Positions 6,360 to 9,145 of a stretch of DNA of 9,145 nt are shown piece by piece; the first letter of the stretch is position 1, and the number at the start of each line of letters is the position of its first letter. This stretch comes from JALWSI01 sp964569095 [NCBI: uncultured Aquificales bacterium] (GTDB lineage Bacteria > Thermosulfidibacterota > Thermosulfidibacteria > Thermosulfidibacterales). Below the pieces are notes generated by a model. It did no database searches and was not told where the DNA came from. It saw only the letters and a list, made by a program, of their open reading frames with translations. Location of the stretch: the NCBI GenBank assembly GCA_964569095.1, contig CAZMTB010000074.1:1-9145 (forward strand), given 5' to 3'. The translations under genes and the position numbers were made by a program.

Positions 6360-7310
6360 CTACCTCCCGTATCTTCGTATTATCTCTTCTCTCGGGTTCT
6401 TCTTGCCCTCTATCTCTGCAAGCTCTCTCAATAGCTTAACGGACCTGGGATCCAGGTTGCAGGGGGTCTGCACTTTAACCTTAACGTAAAGGTCTCCCCT
6501 TCCTCCCCCTTTCAGCTTAGGCATCCCTTTGCCCTTTAGTCTAAACCTTTGACCGGTTTGGGTGCAAGGGGGTATTTTCATCTTCACCAGCTTACCCTCG
6601 GGGGAGGGTACCTCTATCTCGCCTCCCAAGGCGGCCTCCCAGTAGGTGACGGGCACCTCGCAGGTCAGGTTCTCGTTGTTCCTCTCGAAGAGGGGATGGG
6701 GCTTCACCTTGGTGACGATGTAGAGATCCCCCACCGCTCCACCGGGAAGCCCGGGCTCTCCCTTTCCGGGTATCCGTATCTTGGTCCCGTTCTTCACTCC
6801 GGGAGGTATCTTCACCTTTATCTTCTCGAGCTTGCCACCCCTGTTGACGGTGATGGTGGGTGTGAGCCCCTTGAAGGCGTCCTCAAAGGAGATCTCCATG
6901 ATGTACTCTATGTCTCTTCCCTTCTGGAAACTGGGACGCCCCGGCCTGCGGCCTCCCCTTTTACCAGCCCGCATGCTCTCAAACAGGTCGGAGAAGAGAC
7001 CTCCAAGGTCGAAGTCAAAGGTGGCACCCTCTCCGAAACCGTCGGTGGAGTAGGTGTAGGTGAAGCCTCCCGTATCGCCACCGGGGAAGCCTCCAACCCG
7101 GCCCACGGTGTCGTACTCCTTCCGTTTCTGGGGATCGCTGAGGACCTGGTAGGCCTCAGAGATCTCCTTGAACTTCTCGGCCGCCTCTTTGTTGCCGGGA
7201 TTCACGTCGGGGTGCCATTTACGGGCAAGCCTACGGTAGGCCTGCTTTATCTCGTCCTGGGTAGCGTTTTTGCTAACACCCAGTACCTCGTAGTAGTCTC
7301 TGGCAGCCAT
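6360..7310 (-). CDS. dnaJ: Class B (CbpA-like) DnaJ co-chaperone without zinc finger (316 aa)
   Basis: An Hsp40 that stimulates DnaK ATP hydrolysis and delivers client proteins. The J domain spans about 4-68 with the essential HPD at 33-35. A Gly/Phe-rich region (72-110) and a basic Gly/Arg patch (117-125) follow, then two beta-sandwich client-binding domains (about 130-205 and 210-285, with [14 protein letters not shown] and [14 protein letters not shown] as equivalent segments) and a C-terminal helix. The four CxxCxGxG repeats of class A DnaJ are absent; only three isolated Cys are present (217, 249, 284). Class A proteins are usually about 370-380 residues, so the shorter length agrees. 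The start ATG 7310 is followed directly by a canonical J-domain N-terminus ([11 protein letters not shown]); a purine-rich AGGAGGAGAG lies at 7321-7330. It is downstream of dnaK, where a class A dnaJ is commoner. The product could equally be named cbpA. Confidence 0.95.
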   Translation of the reverse strand: MAARDYYEVLGVSKNATQDEIKQAYRRLARKWHPDVNPGNKEAAEKFKEISEAYQVLSDPQKRKEYDTVGRVGGFPGGDTGGFTYTYSTDGFGEGATFDFDLGGLFSDLFESMRAGKRGGRRPGRPSFQKGRDIEYIMEISFEDAFKGLTPTITVNRGGKLEKIKVKIPPGVKNGTKIRIPGKGEPGLPGGAVGDLYIVTKVKPHPLFERNNENLTCEVPVTYWEAALGGEIEVPSPEGKLVKMKIPPCTQTGQRFRLKGKGMPKLKGGGRGDLYVKVKVQTPCNLDPRSVKLLRELAEIEGKKNPREEIIRRYGR

Positions 7311-7357
7311 CTCTCTCTATCTCTCCTCCTTCACAACCTGTTCTTCCCCGTGCAGGT

Positions 7358-7369
7358 GGCCCTTTGGCC
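7358..7369 (-). other. Small second hairpin in the dnaK-dnaJ spacer
   Basis: GGCC at 7358-7361 and GGCC at 7366-7369 can pair across a 4-nt loop (AAAG in the dnaK-dnaJ transcript). It lies immediately downstream of the larger hairpin at 7370-7394. With only 4 bp, all G-C, it is of modest weight and could stack on the larger stem. Confidence 0.35.
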
Positions 7370-7394
7370 CTGGAGGGGCATCTAGCCCCTCCAG
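7370..7394 (-). other. Strong RNA hairpin between dnaK and dnaJ (attenuator or processing site)
   Basis: CTGGAGGGGC at 7370-7379 and GCCCCTCCAG at 7385-7394 form a perfect 10-bp, mostly G-C stem with a 5-nt loop. It lies 45 bp after the dnaK stop and 59 bp before the dnaJ start. No run of U follows in the transcript direction, so it is not a standard intrinsic terminator. It may stabilise the 3' end of a dnaK message, slow the polymerase, or mark a cleavage point giving different DnaK and DnaJ levels. Confidence 0.6.
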
Positions 7395-7438
7395 ACGGAA
7401 CCTTACACGAGGAGCGTACGGGACTTCACCGCCAAGGA

Positions 7439-9145
7439 TTAGGACTTCTCTTCAAACTCCGCGTCCACCACCTCTCCTTCCTGCACCGTGCCATCATCGG
7501 CAGGCTCGGAGCTCGCCGAGGCCTCCGCATCCGCAGAGGCACCACCAGCGGCCTGCTGCTGGTAGAGCACCTGGGACATGGCGTGGGACGCGGCGGTCAG
7601 GTTGTCCATTGCGCTACGCATACGCTCTATGCTTCCGTCCTCCACCGCCTTCTTGGCCTCTTCCAGTGCCGACTCCACCCTCTGGCGCTCGGCGTCGGGC
7701 AGCTTATCCTTGTTCTCGTTGTAGGTCTTCTCGACGCTGTAACAGAAGCCGTCCAGCTGGTTCTTAAGCTCTATCTCCTCTTTCCGCCTCTTATCCTCCT
7801 CAGCGTGGGCCTCGGCCTCTTCAACCATCTTCTTGATGTCCTCTTCGCTGAGCCCACTGGAGGCGGTAACCGTCACCTTCTGCTCCTTGCCCGTGGCCAT
7901 GTCCTTGGCCGAAACATGGAGAATACCATCGGCATCGATGTCAAAGGTGACCTCGATCTTGGGCACACCACGGGGAGCAGGGGGGATACCGTCCAGGTGG
8001 AACCTTGCAAGCGTTCTGTTGTCTTTGGCCAACGGTCTCTCTCCCTGGAGCACGTGTATCTCCACGCTGGGCTGGTTGTCTGCCGCCGTGGTGAAGATCT
8101 CCGACTTCTTCGTGGGAATCGTGGTGTTTCGAGGAATGAGAACCGTGCACACCCCACCCAGGGTCTCGATCCCCAGGGACAGGGGGGTGACGTCGAGAAG
8201 CAGGATGTCTTTCACCTCGCCGGTGAGAACCCCCGCCTGAACCGCAGCTCCAAGGGCAACCGCCTCGTCGGGATTGATGTCCTTGCGCGGTTCCTTGCCG
8301 AATATCTCTTTCACCTTCATCTGAACCAGGGGTATGCGGGTAGAACCACCCACCAGAATCACGTCGTCTATGTCTGCAGGGGTCAGCCCAGCATCCTCCA
8401 TGGCCTTCAGGCAAGGCTCAACCGTGCGCTCCACGATGTCGGAGATGAGCTGCTCAAACCGGGCCCTGGTGAGCTTGAGCAAGAGGTGCTTGGGCCCCGA
8501 GGCGTCGGCGGTGATGAAGGGCAGGTTGATCTCGGTCTCCATCACCGAGGAGAGCTCGCACTTTGCCTTCTCGGCGGCCTCCTTCAACCTCTGGGCCGCC
8601 ATGGGGTCCTTGGAGAGGTCTATGCCGTTCTCCTTCTTGAACTCCTCGACGATCCAGTCCATCACCACCTGATCGATGTTGTCGCCTCCCAGGTGGGTGT
8701 CTCCGTTAACCGCCTTCACCTCAAAGACACCGTCACCCATCTCCAGGATGGAGATGTCGAAGGTGCCTCCTCCAAAGTCGTAAACGGCTATCTTTCCGCC
8801 CTTCTTCTTGTCGAGCCCATAGGCCAGTGCCGAGGCGGTGGGCTCGTTCACCAGACGAAGAACCTCCAGCCCCGCAATGGTTCCCGCCTCCTTCGTGGCC
8901 TTTCGCTGGGCGTCGTTGAAGTAGGCAGGCACGGTGATAACGGCCTTGGTCACCTTCTCGCCAAGGTAAGACTCCGCAGCCTCCTTCAGCTTCCGAAGCA
9001 CCATGGCGGAGATCTCCTGGGGAGCGTACTCCTTGTCGCCTATCTTCACCCTGGCCTCCCCCTTGCTGCCCTTCACAACCTTGTAGGGCACCATGTCTAT
9101 CTCACTGGTCACCTCCTCGTAGCGGCGACCCATGAAACGCTTGAT
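7439..9145 (-). CDS. dnaK: DnaK (Hsp70) chaperone, N-terminus cut by the window edge
   Basis: An ATP-dependent chaperone that binds unfolded segments and works with DnaJ and ClpB. The visible 568 residues begin at IKRFMGRR, equivalent to about residue 69 of E. coli DnaK, so roughly the first 68 residues, including phosphate-1, lie beyond base 9145. The in-frame ATG at 9133 is internal and not the true start. In visible numbering, the second phosphate motif [12 protein letters not shown] is at about 121-132, the adenosine motif VGGSTRIP at 265-272, and the interdomain linker ILLLDVTP at 314-321. A substrate-binding beta domain follows to about 430, then a helical lid, a Gln/Ala/Ser-rich segment and an acidic tail ending [10 protein letters not shown], close to the E. 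coli tail. No GrpE gene follows; dnaJ is next after 128 bp containing a hairpin. The promoter and any HspR operator are outside the window. Confidence 0.97.
   Translation of the reverse strand: MKRFMGRRYEEVTSEIDMVPYKVVKGSKGEARVKIGDKEYAPQEISAMVLRKLKEAAESYLGEKVTKAVITVPAYFNDAQRKATKEAGTIAGLEVLRLVNEPTASALAYGLDKKKGGKIAVYDFGGGTFDISILEMGDGVFEVKAVNGDTHLGGDNIDQVVMDWIVEEFKKENGIDLSKDPMAAQRLKEAAEKAKCELSSVMETEINLPFITADASGPKHLLLKLTRARFEQLISDIVERTVEPCLKAMEDAGLTPADIDDVILVGGSTRIPLVQMKVKEIFGKEPRKDINPDEAVALGAAVQAGVLTGEVKDILLLDVTPLSLGIETLGGVCTVLIPRNTTIPTKKSEIFTTAADNQPSVEIHVLQGERPLAKDNRTLARFHLDGIPPAPRGVPKIEVTFDIDADGILHVSAKDMATGKEQKVTVTASSGLSEEDIKKMVEEAEAHAEEDKRRKEEIELKNQLDGFCYSVEKTYNENKDKLPDAERQRVESALEEAKKAVEDGSIERMRSAMDNLTAASHAMSQVLYQQQAAGGASADAEASASSEPADDGTVQEGEVVDAEFEEKS

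Noticed and set aside
5811-6434. 207-residue plus-strand open frame starting in the hspR-clpB spacer
   Set aside because: Most of it is antisense to hspR and the end of dnaJ, its His/Leu/Pro-rich translation shows no motif, and no ribosome site precedes it.
6549-7385. 278-residue plus-strand open frame opposite dnaJ
   Set aside because: It is the shadow of a fully conserved DnaJ reading frame, with no domain or initiation signal of its own.

Overview
The window suggests a bacterial chromosome. Its right three quarters are a compact heat-shock operon read on the minus strand: dnaK (5' end cut by the window edge), a zinc-finger-less dnaJ/cbpA-type gene, a MerR-family repressor of the HspR type, clpB, and a short primary-type sigma-70 factor. 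The combination of HspR control, a class B DnaJ beside dnaK, no grpE between dnaK and dnaJ, and a roughly 310-residue RpoD-like sigma without region 1.1 does not fit the gamma-proteobacterial or Bacillus layout. Together with frequent AGG (Arg), ATA (Ile) and CTC (Leu) codons it points loosely to a deep-branching, possibly thermophilic bacterium. I cannot name a phylum from this.

Layout from right to left, in transcription order: dnaK (9145-7439); a 128-bp spacer with a strong 10-bp-stem hairpin; dnaJ (7310-6360); hspR (6356-5967), starting 3 bp after dnaJ ends; a 280-bp spacer with no recognisable gene; clpB (5686-3017); and the sigma factor (3027-2095), whose start overlaps the clpB stop by 11 bp. 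The tight junctions imply shared transcripts. DnaK/DnaJ and ClpB form the bacterial disaggregase, HspR would be the feedback repressor, and the sigma factor would be made together with ClpB.

The left quarter (1-2107) is different. It is visibly richer in A+T and carries a divergent module. A plus-strand gene (710-2107) encodes a roughly 450-residue protein with a HELAH zinc-metallopeptidase motif followed by an E-x-x-x-A-N-x-F-A segment, as in ImmA/IrrE-type peptidases. Its last 13 bp overlap tail-to-tail with the sigma gene. On the minus strand are two tandem, related DeoR/WYL-type helix-turn-helix genes (477-139, and 125 running off the left edge). The intergenic region holds a promoter candidate for each direction and three copies of an 18-bp dyad, approximately RCGAC-N8-GTCGT. 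Two of these lie about 50 bp upstream of the two predicted transcription starts. This looks like a self-contained regulator plus peptidase switch and is the least ordinary part of the window. That it acts by proteolysis of the regulator, or is a defence or stress system, is inference only.
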